Assembly (NCBI GenBank): GCA_928085145.1
Contig: OV725082.1
Location: forward strand, 53,552,249-53,616,248
Source of the DNA: Nezara viridula
Taxonomy: Eukaryota; Arthropoda; Insecta; Hemiptera; Pentatomidae
DNA length: 64,000 nt
Reading direction: 5' to 3'
Position numbers and translations under genes: made by a program. The notes beneath the pieces were generated by a model, which had not been told where the DNA came from, made no database searches, and saw only the letters and a program-made list of their open reading frames with translations. Positions 11,241-23,133 of the stretch are shown piece by piece (positions within the stretch are counted from its first letter, which is position 1; each line of letters starts with the position of its first letter).

Positions 11241-11517
11241 CACCGGCGGATCTATGGGAGGGGAGTTTTCGGGCTGAAGTCCCCCCCAAAAAGGTAAAAT
11301 ATAACCATGTTTTATTGAAAAATATATTAAAAAATTATCTCTTGAGTAATTATTGTTCATGTAATTACATTTAAAAGGACTTAAGGAATCAATTAAACAC
11401 CATTTCATATAGATAGTTTCTTTTTTTTTTCCAAAGTAATTATCATCATTTTTATGAAAAAAAAAAAGCTTTCAGGCTGAAGCCTCCCCCCAAAATTAAA
11501 TCCTGGATCCGCTAGTG
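11241..11517. mobile_element. non-autonomous hAT-type MITE, family 1, copy 2
   Basis: A 277 bp element with ends 'caccggcggatc' and 'gatccgctagtg', flanked by a perfect 8 bp duplication taccatgt (11233-11240 and 11518-11525). The interior matches copies at 9.1 and 38.7 kb. It contains a chance minus-strand frame and no transposase. Confidence 0.92.
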
Positions 11518-11525
11518 TACCATGT

Positions 11526-13100
11526 TATTATTATCCTTACTGGACTTTAGCCCCTGAATAAAATTATTTTTTCATTTCATTCTGATTCAATTGATGATTC
11601 ACTCATAAATTATTATCATCAATTTCAACACCTTGTGTTCCTAAAAGGTGATCTATGCTAGAAGACTGAAACCCTGTGCGGTGTTACTTCATGCGATTGA
11701 GGATCTACTATCGCAGGTGGTGGCGTCGAATCTATTGTTGTCGGATTATCTCAGAGGATAATTTCTTCAGATACCATTAACAGATCACCAGGATCTCAGC
11801 AACATTATCACATTAATGACATTCCATGATTGACTGTCGTCTCATCAAACTATCCCTATAGAATCGCTCATTTATGGGTATTTTACGGAACTGAGGGCAT
11901 AACGCAATTCATTGGAACAAGATGGCTTCTAATCTAAGATTGCAACAGCAAGAGCAACGCTGGAGTCTGTTGGAATATCTTTTTAATAACCCAAGATCAT
12001 AAAACTGGATTGGTCTGGAATTAGTTTCATCAGCGATGGTGAAGGAAGGTGAATAAATAATCATCTTTCGCTCTTAAGAACAGATTAAGTAAATTATAAT
12101 TCTACAATTTCTGCAAATCTCATTCCCTCGTTGGTGAGAATAATTCTGGGTATTGCTGTTATAATCCTTCATCGGTACAATATGAATCGCTGAGACACGA
12201 AGGTTATGTATTTCCCTGACACAATACATTAGGCGTAAGGTTCGGGATGAAGATTGCTTCCCTCTTACGTTGGAGCTTATATGCTAATGATTTTATCTTC
12301 AAAATTTATAAGCTATTACAGGCACCTGTCCATCAACGCAATCGACAGTGCCATAAGGAAGAAGAAGATTTTTTTTTTCTTAATGAAATTTGCATGCCGC
12401 TTACTTGTATTGAATCGATCACGTTTACAATTATGGTGAGCAATTATTCAGTTTGCTGCTTGAAATAAATTTTGAATGAGAAAAATTACTTCTCGTAATA
12501 GAACACGCTTTCTCTCACTCGCAAAGACAAGCAAGTATTGTAATAGGCGGTTTATTTTTATTTGAAGTTTTTCTAAATATTTTTACTATGTACAGTAAAA
12601 CAATTCAACAATTTATATTACCCCACTATTTAACAAACAGGAGTTTTGTGCAACAATAATGAAACTAGTCTTCCTGTTTATTAATATTAGCTGTAGTCGT
12701 TGAAAAATAAAATAAAATAATTATAAAAATAAGTAAGTAGAATTATATAAAAATGTGCTCGGATTATATTTATGTAATAAAAAATTGAAAAATGGTGGAA
12801 GCTATCTTTATTTTAAAAATATTCAAAATGAAGTCTATTTCAGGATGGACACATTAAATGTCAAAATCTATTGTGCAGGGATAATAAATAAATGAAGTAT
12901 GTAATGAAACCAATAGATTTATATAAATTTAAAATAGAAGTTACTTTCATAAAATAAGAAGAAGCATAATAAATTATTAAATAAATAGATAAATATTTGG
13001 GTGGGAGACAAAATCAAATATTATAAAAAATAGATTAATACAAGTTCTAGAATTGTTTTACTGAAATATTAAGCCAATATGATTTCCCCATTGCTTTTTT
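11526..13100. other. unassigned AT-rich DNA
   Basis: No feature recognised. A moderately GC-richer patch lies at about 11640-11990. A 73-codon plus frame at 12247-12468 overlaps another frame and has no family signature. Confidence 0.45.
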
Positions 13101-13195
13101 AACACTGGCATTAATCTCCCGCCTTCACCTCCTGGTCCAGGAAAACCCCGTATAGCCTAAAATGTGAGAAAGGGGAGGCCAAAAAGAGAAAAAAA
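13101..13195 (+). mobile_element. SINE-2, 5'-truncated copy
   Basis: Matches the 3' half of the SINE at 6895-7109, from 'ctcccgccttcacctcctgg' through the A-rich end. The tRNA-like head is absent. Confidence 0.6.
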
Positions 13196-15479
13196 CAATT
13201 GTAGCCTAAATAAACGTTACCCCTAATAGAATTAAATGCAAAAAGTAAAAACTGTGTTATTATAACAAAGGAAGCATCCCAACAAAATAGATAGATTCAA
13301 CTTTAAATCATAATATTTTATAATTAAGGTAACTGTAGCGAAGAAAAATCCCAAATCGTCTATATTGGAATGCTATTTGACAAAGAAAGTTAATTTACAT
13401 TTCCTAAAACAATATTATTAATTGTGATCAATTTTGTTGAACTATTTTCTTACAATGTAACCTTGATAATTATCTTCGGAACGCCCGATTGAGAATGTTT
13501 AATTAACAAAAATACATTGTAATGGAAGTATTTTTTTCACTAACTTTATTCAAATATTTGAACATATTTGAACATACTTCTGAGTATTTGAAAAATATGT
13601 AATAAAAAATTTGTTGTGTAAGTATCACTGTGTTAAAAACAAAACAGTCGCGTCTTGTAAAATCTGTGCAATACACTGCGTTGATTGATAAAGCTTGTAG
13701 ATAAAAAAAAAATACACTTCTTGTAAAATTACTTTTTAACTTTTCATCTATCGAAAAATTAGAATATCTATTATGTGATTCTTTTTTCTTATTGGTTTAT
13801 TCCAAGGATTTTCGTTAAGCTTAAAATAGTTAATTTCATTCTTTTACAGATTACTGACTATTATACAGTTTATGCACTTAAAAAGAAATAACCAAATCCA
13901 GCAAGGCGGCCTTGATTCCTAACTTCCTTAGGCGATGCCCAATTTCTTGCTGTGCCATCGAAGGCTATTGTTGATGGCTCGAAATGATACTCCTAGTAAT
14001 CCGTGGCTTCATTCATCCCTTAATAGTTCCGATTGGTCAAGCATCTGCCGTCCATAAGCTACCAATTCTCAGTTCTTTTTCGATCCGAGTTTCAGGAAAT
14101 CGTAATCATTGAAAAACGTTCCTCGGTCAGTCGAGGAATTGCATCAGCAGCCTCCGGGTAAAGGATCTCTAAATTGACGAAGCGAAGCTTGGCCTCAATA
14201 AAGCACTTCCAACCTTAGCTCTTTAAAAACTGCTTACTTAGATAATCAACTTTGTTTTTTATCAACAAATAATTACCTTAAATTGCTGCAATTTCTTCTT
14301 GTGCAATTAAGAAAAGTGCCATTTAATCCAAAAATTTAGTGCTATTACTCAGTCTCCATTCCCAGTTTACTCCAAACTTATTGGAGTGACGGAAAAGAGT
14401 TCTGAGGTCGATTGTAAATATTTATAATAAATGAGGATGTGATACATTGTTTTATTCCTATATTATATTATTTGTTATTTATATATTCAATTTTAGCTGA
14501 TTTTGATAATTATATGCGGTTTTAAAAAAAATAAGAATCCTTAAACTCCTCGAAGTTAGTGGATATCTTCGAAAAACTAGGTTTGGGTATTTACGGGTGT
14601 TAAAAACCCTACAAATAATTTCTGATAACGGGCATTCCTTAACAAAATTTAAATTTTTCTATGGAAATTAAATTTCCCTGCAGTTTGGAAATGGAAAATT
14701 TTAAGATTGTTTTCTAGCTTGAAATATAATACACCGTTCTCTCATTGTTAAATTCTTGAAGAACTTTTTCGTTTTGTTGAAGAGGCGAGAGGAATATGTC
14801 ACTGCTGAAAATATTTCAAACCGAGTTTACGGTGGTATTTGTTAATAATCTTCAATGCTAGGATATCCTGGAGTTGGAGGGACAAGTTGGCTTAGATTTT
14901 CCTTGCCTGATTGTAGATAGTGTATATGGTTATGTTTGTGTTTCCTTAATTTTTTTTATCTTTAAGTTATTTTAATTATATTTATTTAATATACTTTTTG
15001 ATTATTATTTAGTTGTAATTTTGCTTCTAGACTTATCTCACTATAATTATTGTTCATATGACAGAATTTCATATTATTCAATTAATAATAAATAAAATAA
15101 TCTTCAAAAATTATATTTTAGTTTATAATGAAATTTGACCCGATAATATATTTAAATAATTAAGTATTAACTAGCCATATTCAAGCAGATATTTAATTAT
15201 ATTTGTTATTAAAAGTTGTGTGATCCATGCCACCAGATTTTTCTGTATTTGTGTGGTTATTGCCGATTTTTGTTGATAGATTTCTTTCCATTCTTGCACA
15301 AGATGCGGGGTTTCTCTATAATGTCTTAGTTGTCCATTGCGAATTGAACATTATAGGGGATGTATATAGTTGAGTTATGTATTGCAAATCCCTATTCTTG
15401 TGATATCTACTTCTTCTCTTCTGATATTGCGTAGTTAATTTATTTTTAATTCCTTGTGATTTATTTTTCGTCTAATAGT
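13196..15479. other. unassigned; short coding-like stretch at 14093-14213
   Basis: Mostly AT-rich. A GC-richer block at 13895-14215 contains a 39-codon open stretch on the minus strand (14213 to about 14095, ending in TGA). It has balanced, charged residues including 'LEILYPEAADAIPRLTEERF'. No family is recognised. It may be a remnant of an exon or transposon. Confidence 0.25.
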
Positions 15480-16275
15480 TAATACTTTAGGCTTTCCAAT
15501 ATTTACATATATCTGATTAGTAGTGAAAATTGGTACCTTTTACGGAAGAGGCGTTTCTCGGTTATAATATACAATGACAGTGGATTGATGGTTGACTGAG
15601 TAAAAATTGAAGATAAGTTGGTTGGGATGTTCGGTCAAAAATATAAAGTAAAAATAAATAAATAATATTTATTTTTACTCCGTGGTATCAAGCTATTTAT
15701 CAAATTATTAACACCCGCCTGAAATTTTGTAAATAGCTTCATATCATCGTAACCTACAACTATTTTATTCACGAGATTTCTAGGAATTGGGGAGTTTTCA
15801 ATCGAGAGATCGGCAAACTTTGTCTATTTGATTAGGTACTAAAAACTAGTAATTGTTTGCAATTTGCTTTCTACTTGGATCGTAAGATAATTTGAGCATA
15901 AAATATTGAGCCGTTCAGCCCCAAAATGTCAAAAATACGAGATTAAATAGGCCAAACGGCCCAATATTTTTGTTTGATACCTTTTTCCCCGATTTTGTGA
16001 TCCAATTATCTTACGATCCAAGAGGAAAGGAAATGGTTATTTACGAGTTTTTAGTGCCTAATCAAATAAATAAAGTTGCCGACCTCCAGATTGAAAACGC
16101 CCCAATACCGATGAACGTCGTAAATAAAATAGTTGAAGGTTACGATGAGATGAAACTATTTACGAAATTTCAGGTGGATGTTAATAATTTGATAAAAAGA
16201 GGTCTGTACAACGAACTATTTTTATTATTGACTGAACAACCCAACTAACTTATCTTCAATTTACAATAATAGTTT
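15480..16275. mobile_element. large palindromic element, family A with family I outer arms
   Basis: Inner arms 15683-15895 and 15995-16212 are inverted copies about 210 bp long, around a centre that is itself self-complementary ('gccaaacggcccaatatt'). The palindrome continues outward into family I: 15577-15680 on the left mirrors 16213-16265 on the right. A 92-codon frame at 15970-16248 is simply the right arm read through. It has no independent coding evidence, because the mirrored arm carries the same sequence. Related copies lie at 3.2, 21.6, 28.1 and 38.1 kb. Confidence 0.8.
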
Positions 16276-16777
16276 TTGTTTTGCTAACGGTACTCCCAAA
16301 ATATGAAGTCAGGAGATCGTTCTAAACGTCTCATACATCTACTGAAATAAACTTTCTCAATTACAAATATTTTGAATTTTGTAGTATATGTCTTGAAAAA
16401 TATTTTAAAGGACTAAAATTGTACGCCTGGCCGGTTCTCGTTCTGAGTCAGAGGTAATACATGTAGGCGATACTGGGAAGGAGAAGTCACTGACTGGGAA
16501 ACTGCAAATAAGGAATGGTGCATAATAAAAATGAAATAAAAATTTATGAAATAGGTTTAAAAGTACCGCATTCTTTCCAAAGTCCAGCAATTTTCTTTTT
16601 GAGGAATTATTGGAAAAAATAAAATCTCATTAAATAAAAAATCTTTTTAAAATTATACAAATAAATCTTTCCCAAAATAATAAAACATCATCACATAATT
16701 TGATGAGACATTTCATCTGCTCAAAATAATATAATAAATATTTCTTCTGTTTATGTATCCTAATTTTGGTGTCTTGA
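16276..16777. other. unassigned AT-rich DNA
   Basis: Nothing recognised. Two short minus-strand frames show no family features. Confidence 0.5.
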
Positions 16778-17788
16778 GGTTTTATTTTTATATAAATTAG
16801 GCCACTTATCACCAAACATTTTATTGATACGCTATTTAATTTGACGTTTCGACCATACTAAGGGTCATTTTCAAGTCTGGAAAATTGTAATATCATTATT
16901 AGTTAACATTCACTATTACAAAAAGAATTTCTTATTACACTTAATTAACTTGTCTAACGATCTATGTCATATTATGTTCGATACACATAAATGTATACAA
17001 ATATATACATAAAAGTATACTCTTTATCTTATAAAAAACCTTACATGTACATAACTTTAAACATTAAACCTTACATTAAAAACAATTGACTATTACCTTG
17101 ATCAGCCCTCAGTGAACATTAAATTGTCATGGTCTATGTTTCATTTCTGGAGGGACTGACTTATATCGTACTGGTGGGGATAGTCAAAAGGAGAGGGATT
17201 TTCCTTCTATTGTTTTGCATTAGTGGATTATTTTATCTAATTTATGATTTTTGTATTGCTTTTAAATTATTCTTTTATTATATGCGAATATTGTTAATTA
17301 CATTTGCGTAAAAAGTATTTATATTGTCCACATCTGTATGGTTGTTAACGGAATTCTTTAAATTTTTAGTAATATATATAGACTCTATAATTTTTCTTTT
17401 ATTGTTACTATTTTCCTATTACTATTTTACTATACTATTTTACTTTATTGATAATATTATTAAGTATTATCAATCAATTGTCTTTAATTTAGGTAAAAAT
17501 TAGGTTTAATGTTTAAAGTTACGTACATGTAAGGTTTTTTTTTATAAGAAAAAAAGTATACGTTTATGTATAGATTTGGAAAATTTATGTGTATCGAAAA
17601 TAATATGACATAGATCGTTAGACAAGTTAATTAAATGTAATAAGAAATTCTTTTTGTAATTGTGAATGTTAACTAATAATGATATTATAATTTTCCAGAC
17701 TTGAAAATGATCCTTAATATGGTGGAAACGTCTAATTAAATAGCTTATCAATAAAATGTTTGATGATTGGCCTAATTAATATAAAAAT
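16778..17788. mobile_element. foldback element (family J), ~300 bp arms
   Basis: 16778-17088 is the inverted copy of 17474-17788, high in identity across 'aacattttattgat', 'cagacttgaaaatga', 'ttaactaataatgatatta' and 'acatgtaagg'. The ~385 bp interior is AT-rich with a chance 60-codon frame. Each arm holds a decayed hammerhead-like string (TTGAAAA, T, GACC/GGTC stem, GAAACGTC) reading outward, but helix I no longer pairs. It appears to be a single element of its type in the window. Confidence 0.8.
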
Positions 17789-19965
17789 ATAATAAATATT
17801 TTTTTATTAATCGGTTTTAACAATCCGAAAATTGAAATATAATTACTCTATTAGACCAATATTAATTTTAAATATGATAATTCAGTAATTGTTTCTGATT
17901 TAAAAATGGAACTAGGGCAATTTTCTTTTTGGAAATATTGACGTAAATTACATACTCCACAAAATTATTCATGTATATTAAATAAAATATTATTGAAATT
18001 TTTAAGTGGCTGGATTAATAGAAAAAATAATATTAATTTTTCGCATAAATAGCTCGTGATTTCCTTAAAGGTTTCTGACGTATTCGATTACTTTAATTGT
18101 AGACATACTCATAAGGGATTTATTTAAAAAGGTAACTGAGTAGCCACAGGTAGCACAAAAAAAAAAAAAAGTAAAAAAAAGAACAAACTAAGTTGAATGA
18201 AAATATAAAGCAGGATTTTGATCATTTCTAAGCTAGGTTGTGACAGTCAAAGTGTAGTAAAATGAAATTCAATTTTTTTACAATAAATTTCGATTTATTT
18301 CATAGATAATTTAATGGCTATTAATACATGCAGTATGATATAAATGTTAACAAAACCAATTAATTTCTTAAGAATTAAGATACAAATTTGTGAAAGAGCT
18401 GAAACGTTCAAGCAATAGTTTGGCAGTTTCCACTGGCGGTAAATTTGGAACGGCATCATAATTTTAGACTTAATAAAAAAAAATTCATGCTCCATCGAAA
18501 TTGGGGAGGATGGGCACCTCTGTTTAGAAGTAGATTTATTTTTGAATATTTAATTCATTAAGAAATACAAGGAGATTCTCACACTCACCAAATTCGGAAA
18601 CATAAAGCACTACTAAAATGCTGAAAAATTCCGTTTCTTTAAGAAACTGTTAAGATTAAACGGATTAATCCGCACCCTTCTAACATCCCTAGCTAGACTG
18701 CTTTCCTTATCTTATATTCACCAGTAGTAATTTTGTGTTATAATCTCATTACATATAGACCTGGTGTCTGAAATGCCCATTGCATGTTTCCTCGCTTTAA
18801 ACTTCAGAGAAGCACTTCACAAGCAGCATTTTACCTCTTTAAAAATGTGTCAAGCCACGGTTTTTGTTATAATCAACTCAAACATCCGGAATATAAAAAA
18901 TATTAAAAGACATATTTTGTCAAGATTGCTTTTATGTGCTTTTTTTGCTTTAGTCTTCAGAACTAAGACCAAACCACGAGCAGCGAAAATATGTCCGCTC
19001 TCACTTTCCTCAGTCTCTTTATTAACATATTATCTTTATATTTTCCAGTTGACTGTTCGATTATATCAATCATCTAGTTATTTTAAGTGAGCAAGGATAA
19101 GAAATAAAGGAAATAGCTGAAATTAAGAAGCCGCTTCTTATCTTAATTCACTAGATAATAAAATAATTGGTAGAATATTCTGTATTATTCACTGGCGAGT
19201 TTCTGTAAAGTAAATAAATTAAAGTCAAAGTAAAATCCAATTATTTTTATATTTATTTTAGCTACAATTTTTTCGTTAGTCTAATAACCGTTAGTAAAAT
19301 TATGTCTGTTTTTTTTGTTTGTCATTATCTTGAATAAGTTCGATTACATTAAAACCAGTTAGAGGTCTTTTTACTCCTTTTTTTACCGTCACTTTTAGGT
19401 AATTGACAAGTAGTCTATTGTTAAATCCTACTATTTAACAGGATTTGAATCATTTCATCTATTTCAATGATTGAATGCTGTATCTAGTAAAATGTCCACA
19501 AAACTAAAAGCTCATTTAGAAGTTGATTATTCACTCTCAAGCCTGATGTTTCTGTTATTCTACCAGACTTCACAACGGAATCTTCAAAGTTGCAAACAAA
19601 AGACCCGTTGTAATAGAAGACCTCACTATCATGACTCACAAAATCCGTGTAGGAAGATGAAGAAGAGTCCCACACGGATGAGGCAACAGCGCAGAAGGTA
19701 TAACGTCATGAAGCCCACGTCCTGGTAGATATGGCCACTTTTGGACCTGGAAGAGAAGGAGCTAGTGGAAGATTTTAGGGATTTATGGAAATTTTTCTAG
19801 TTTCTGGAAGAGTCCATTAATTTCTATTTTTGTACGGCATTTATATTATATTCTCATGGACATCACATTATTAATTATTGTAGCAGCCAAAGTTGTTTGG
19901 GAGAGAAGAGGAGGTGTGATCGTACATGAAATAACACACGTATAACAGTAGTATTTTTGATTAGT
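17789..19965. other. unassigned; weak coding-like remnants at 18764-19090 and 19530-19760
   Basis: 18764-19090 is a 108-codon plus frame from a GTG with no ATG and no recognisable domain. In 19530-19760 three overlapping plus frames each read as plausible protein for 15-25 residues before breaking, for example 'EDEEESHTDEATAQKV' and 'VVIEDLTIMTHKIRVGR'. This suggests an old, frameshifted coding sequence of unknown family. Confidence 0.25.
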
Positions 19966-20015
19966 ATTTTTAACGTTTCAGCCTTAGTTTTAGGTCTCCC
20001 TAAAAGCAAAATAAC
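19966..20015 (-). ncRNA. decayed hammerhead-like string
   Basis: Read on the minus strand: AGGGAGA, a CCT/AGG stem, then GAAACGTT. The order matches the motif in family E, but the first core box is altered and helix I does not pair well. Probably a remnant. Confidence 0.2.
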
Positions 20016-20381
20016 AACCAGTAAAAAACAAGGAAATGATAATATAAAAAACCAGTATGAAAATAGTAATCAGTATCAAATAATACATGTAAATTATAAA
20101 AAATTAAATTGAAAGAATGAAAGTGATATTTAAATGAAAAACTACGTTATGTATGATGAAAAACGATAAATGAACACATATTACTATTGTATATGATGGT
20201 AATACATGATAATATATATGCGAAAGATTATGATATACACATAAGACGCACTAAAATAGAAAAAACAAACAAAAAAACTATATGGCAATAAATACATTTG
20301 ATTTATTTTATTTATAAAATACATATTTATGTCAAAATAAATGTGCTATCTACAACGATAATGAGACAGTATGATATTGCG

Positions 20382-20383
<2 letters not shown>
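20016..20383. other. unassigned AT-rich DNA
   Basis: Very AT-rich, with no feature recognised before the TA tract. Confidence 0.5.

Positions 20384-20452
<69 letters not shown>
20384..20452. repeat. (AT)n microsatellite
   Basis: About 34 AT dinucleotides without interruption. Confidence 0.98.
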
Positions 20453-20454
<2 letters not shown>

Positions 20455-20543
20455 ATCAAGGAGAACAGAACAAAAAAAACAAAAAAACACTTCGGCATGA
20501 ATCTAGTCTTCAAGTATTTTTTAACATCGCTATACCGAATTAA

Positions 20544-21175
20544 AATACAATACGGTATTTGGGTCTCTACTTGGATAGACGACTGACATGGGCACACCAA
20601 ATGAAACAAAAAAGAAAAGAACTTAATCAGCGATATGGATTTCTTTCTAGATTACTTGACAGACGTTGTAAATTATCGGTGACTAATAATTTAACTGTTT
20701 ACAAAGTCCTCATTAAACCACTTTGGAAATATAGAATCGAGTTATGGGGACCAGCAAAGACATTAAATACAAATAGAATCCATTCGTTCCTGTCAGAAGC
20801 TCTCAGGAAAATTGTAGACGTTCCTTTTTATGTTTCTGATCTTACGATACACACAAACCTTGACACTCCATTTATCACAGCAATTGCTACAGACCGTTTT
20901 AACAATTTTCATGACACACTGACTTTAAATTAAAATCCACTTCTACTGTTAGAAATCCATATAATCCGCCCAGAAGACTGCTGACTTGGCTGTGGCCAAG
21001 ACTTACTGCATTGTGCTGCTTTCTATCTTATTATTTTTATATTATACTTTTTTTAAATTATGTTATTTAATTTTTTCCTTTTAAATTTAGTTTTATATGG
21101 CAATACATGAAAATATGTAAGCGCCTCAGAGGTAAAGGAAACCTCATTAATTATTTTCATTAAATAATTTACTAA
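20544..21175 (+). mobile_element. Jockey-type LINE 3' remnant (RT thumb and 3' UTR)
   Basis: Open from 20544 to the stop at 20931-20933, about 129 codons. It begins within the conserved RT segment 'YLGLYLDRRLTW' and continues through 'RKELNQRYGFLSRLLDRR', 'YKVLIKPLW' and 'IELWGPAKT', then 'RIHSFLSEALRKIVDVPFYV'. This is the thumb region after the catalytic YADD box of Jockey-clade reverse transcriptases. The catalytic part is missing, since a stop lies immediately upstream at 20541. A non-coding tail follows to about 21170. The element is 5'-truncated and inactive. It has the opposite orientation to the Jockey remnant at 22.3-23.1 kb. Confidence 0.8.
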
Positions 21176-21557
21176 AAAATAAAAACAGATTTTAATAGTT
21201 CAAAGTAATGAAAAATTGGCTTTCCTAACAAATACAAAAATGGACGTGGTGTTCTTTAACTCCGGGGACGGATTTAATGGTTTTGACGACTAAGTAATAA
21301 AAAATAAAATAAAAATATATTAATTATGTATGAAATATATGGAATGAAAGATATTTAAAAATATATATATAAAACTACTATAGGTTACAATGTAGGTCAT
21401 AGTCGCCAGATAATGAAGATTATTTATTCTTGTATTCTGGGCTGCGTTAATACATATATGTGATTTCCTTGGACAATCCTATAAAATTAATCTTAGAGAA
21501 AAGATATTTTAATTTAAGTCAGCATTATAGCGACCGTTCCAGAACAGTCAGACCAGC
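21176..21557. other. unassigned AT-rich DNA
   Basis: Nothing recognised. Confidence 0.5.
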
Positions 21558-22144
21558 AGTCCACGGTACAGACCCATTTTTATCAAATTATTAACATCCG
21601 CCAGAAACTTGAATGGCTTCAACTCATCTTAAACTACAAATTTTTTATTTACGAAAATTCTCACAAATGATGTGTTTTCTCATTAAATTAAACAATATAA
21701 TTATGCGCTAAAAACTCATTAGTAAACAATTTAATTATGCTCTAAAAACTCAGTAGTACTCATTTCCTTTTCACTTGAATCGTAAGATAATTTTATCACA
21801 AAATAGAAAAAAAGGTGGCCTAAAAAAATAGTGTGCCGTTTGGCCTCTTGATAACCTCATTATTTTGACATGCTGGGAGTGAAGGTTACACAAAACGATC
21901 CGATATTTTTGTAGGCCACCTTTTTTATCGTTTTTTTTAATCAAATTATCTTACTATTCAAATGAAAAGCAAATTTTTTTTTTTTTTTTACCTAATTAAA
22001 TAGACAAAGTTTTCCTATCTCCAGATTGAAAACTCCTCAAATCCGATAATTTTCATAAATAAAGAAGTTGTAAGTTACAATGTGATGAAGCTATGTTTTA
22101 GGCAGATGTTAATAATTTGATAAAAAGAGGTCTGTACCACAGAT
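21558..22144. mobile_element. palindromic element family A, full-length diverged copy
   Basis: The left end 'agtccacggtacagacc' mirrors the right end 'ggtctgtaccacagatt'. Arms of about 230-250 bp flank a self-complementary centre containing 'aggtggcct' and 'aggccacct'. The arms have diverged from each other by indels, including a T run at 21977. No clear target-site duplication was seen. Confidence 0.8.
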
Positions 22145-22284
22145 TAAAATAGGCCATGCAGTTCTCACACCCACTATCTGGATGCGTACGCTACAAGATT
22201 GCATCTTCGCATTATACCGTATTTTAATTATATCATAATTATTATTTGCATTTAACTACCTTTCATTTTACTGACTTACAAATA

Positions 22285-23133
22285 TTTTTTTATTTTATTT
22301 TTATTATTGAAATTAACAACTGTATTAAATGATAAATACAACAAGTCTATATGAAACAAGTAACATGACATGTAAAACACAAAGAGAAACTACCCATTGG
22401 TAGCACTCCAATTATATTTCTATATTAGAAGGTCCCGAGGGCATCTTCTTTTCAGACGCCTCGGAGGATTGTCAGGAATAGGAGAGGAAGCAAGGTTGGA
22501 AACAAGAGGGTTTGGATGGTACAGAAGTTTATTATGGAAGGATACGTATCAGGATTAAGCTAAATCGGAAACATATGGGTAGATTAAGGTCGTTATGGAT
22601 GATTTTATTCCTGACAAATTAGGGCGCATTGAGGATTTTACGAAGGATTTTGGATTATAGGGATTGGATAGGAGAGAGATTTGATGGTTTAGTAGAGCCC
22701 CAAAGCTCGATCTCGTAAGTCCTAATTATAGTAATATATATGGGTCTTTTGTAAATAGTTGGATGTTTAGAGCGTTTGTCTAGTGCTGCAGTAGTCGAAA
22801 ACGTCGGGCGGTTTCTAGTCGTTTCAGTCTGGTATGGGGGTTCCAAGGGAGTCGTTTGTCCAGGTGGACTCCTAGGTATCGGATTAGTTCAACAAGAATA
22901 AGTGGGCTATTGTTGAAGGATACTGTAGAACAGGAAGTCATAGGTTTACGACGAAGAGTAAAGGTAATTTGATTGGATTTATTGGAATTTATTTTAATCC
23001 TCCAGTTTTGACACCATTTTTCAAGACTTGTGATGTGTGATTGAAGAGTTTGGAATGCAATGGATGGATTGTTATTAACTGATAGAATACACGTGTCATC
23101 GGCGTAGATGGTGATGACAGTATTGGACAAACT
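22285..23133 (-). mobile_element. Jockey-type LINE remnant with RT active-site box
   Basis: Read on the minus strand. From 23130 the frame encodes 'ITIYADDTCIL', the reverse-transcriptase catalytic YADD box. It continues with 'WCQNWRIKINSNKSNQITF' and 'RYLGVHLDKRLPWNPH', all typical of the Jockey clade. A frameshift near 22790 moves the thumb region, 'YEIELWGSTKPSN', to another frame (22846-22655). The remaining thumb and 3' UTR are degenerate down to a T-rich end near 22285, which is the A tail on the minus strand. The fingers, the endonuclease and ORF1 are absent. The 3' part matches copies at 40525-41055 and 57232-57760, all on the same strand. Confidence 0.85.

Noticed and set aside
15970..16248. 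92-codon open frame that reads like a protein
   Set aside because: It is the right arm of a palindromic element, and the inverted copy of the same sequence lies at 15683-15895.
18764..19090. 108-codon plus-strand frame
   Set aside because: It has no ATG start, no domain and ordinary AT-driven composition, so it is only mentioned within the unassigned stretch.
20346..20609. Open frames on both strands with Y-I repeats
   Set aside because: They are translations of the (AT)n tract. The same applies to frames over 48.7 and 52.8 kb.
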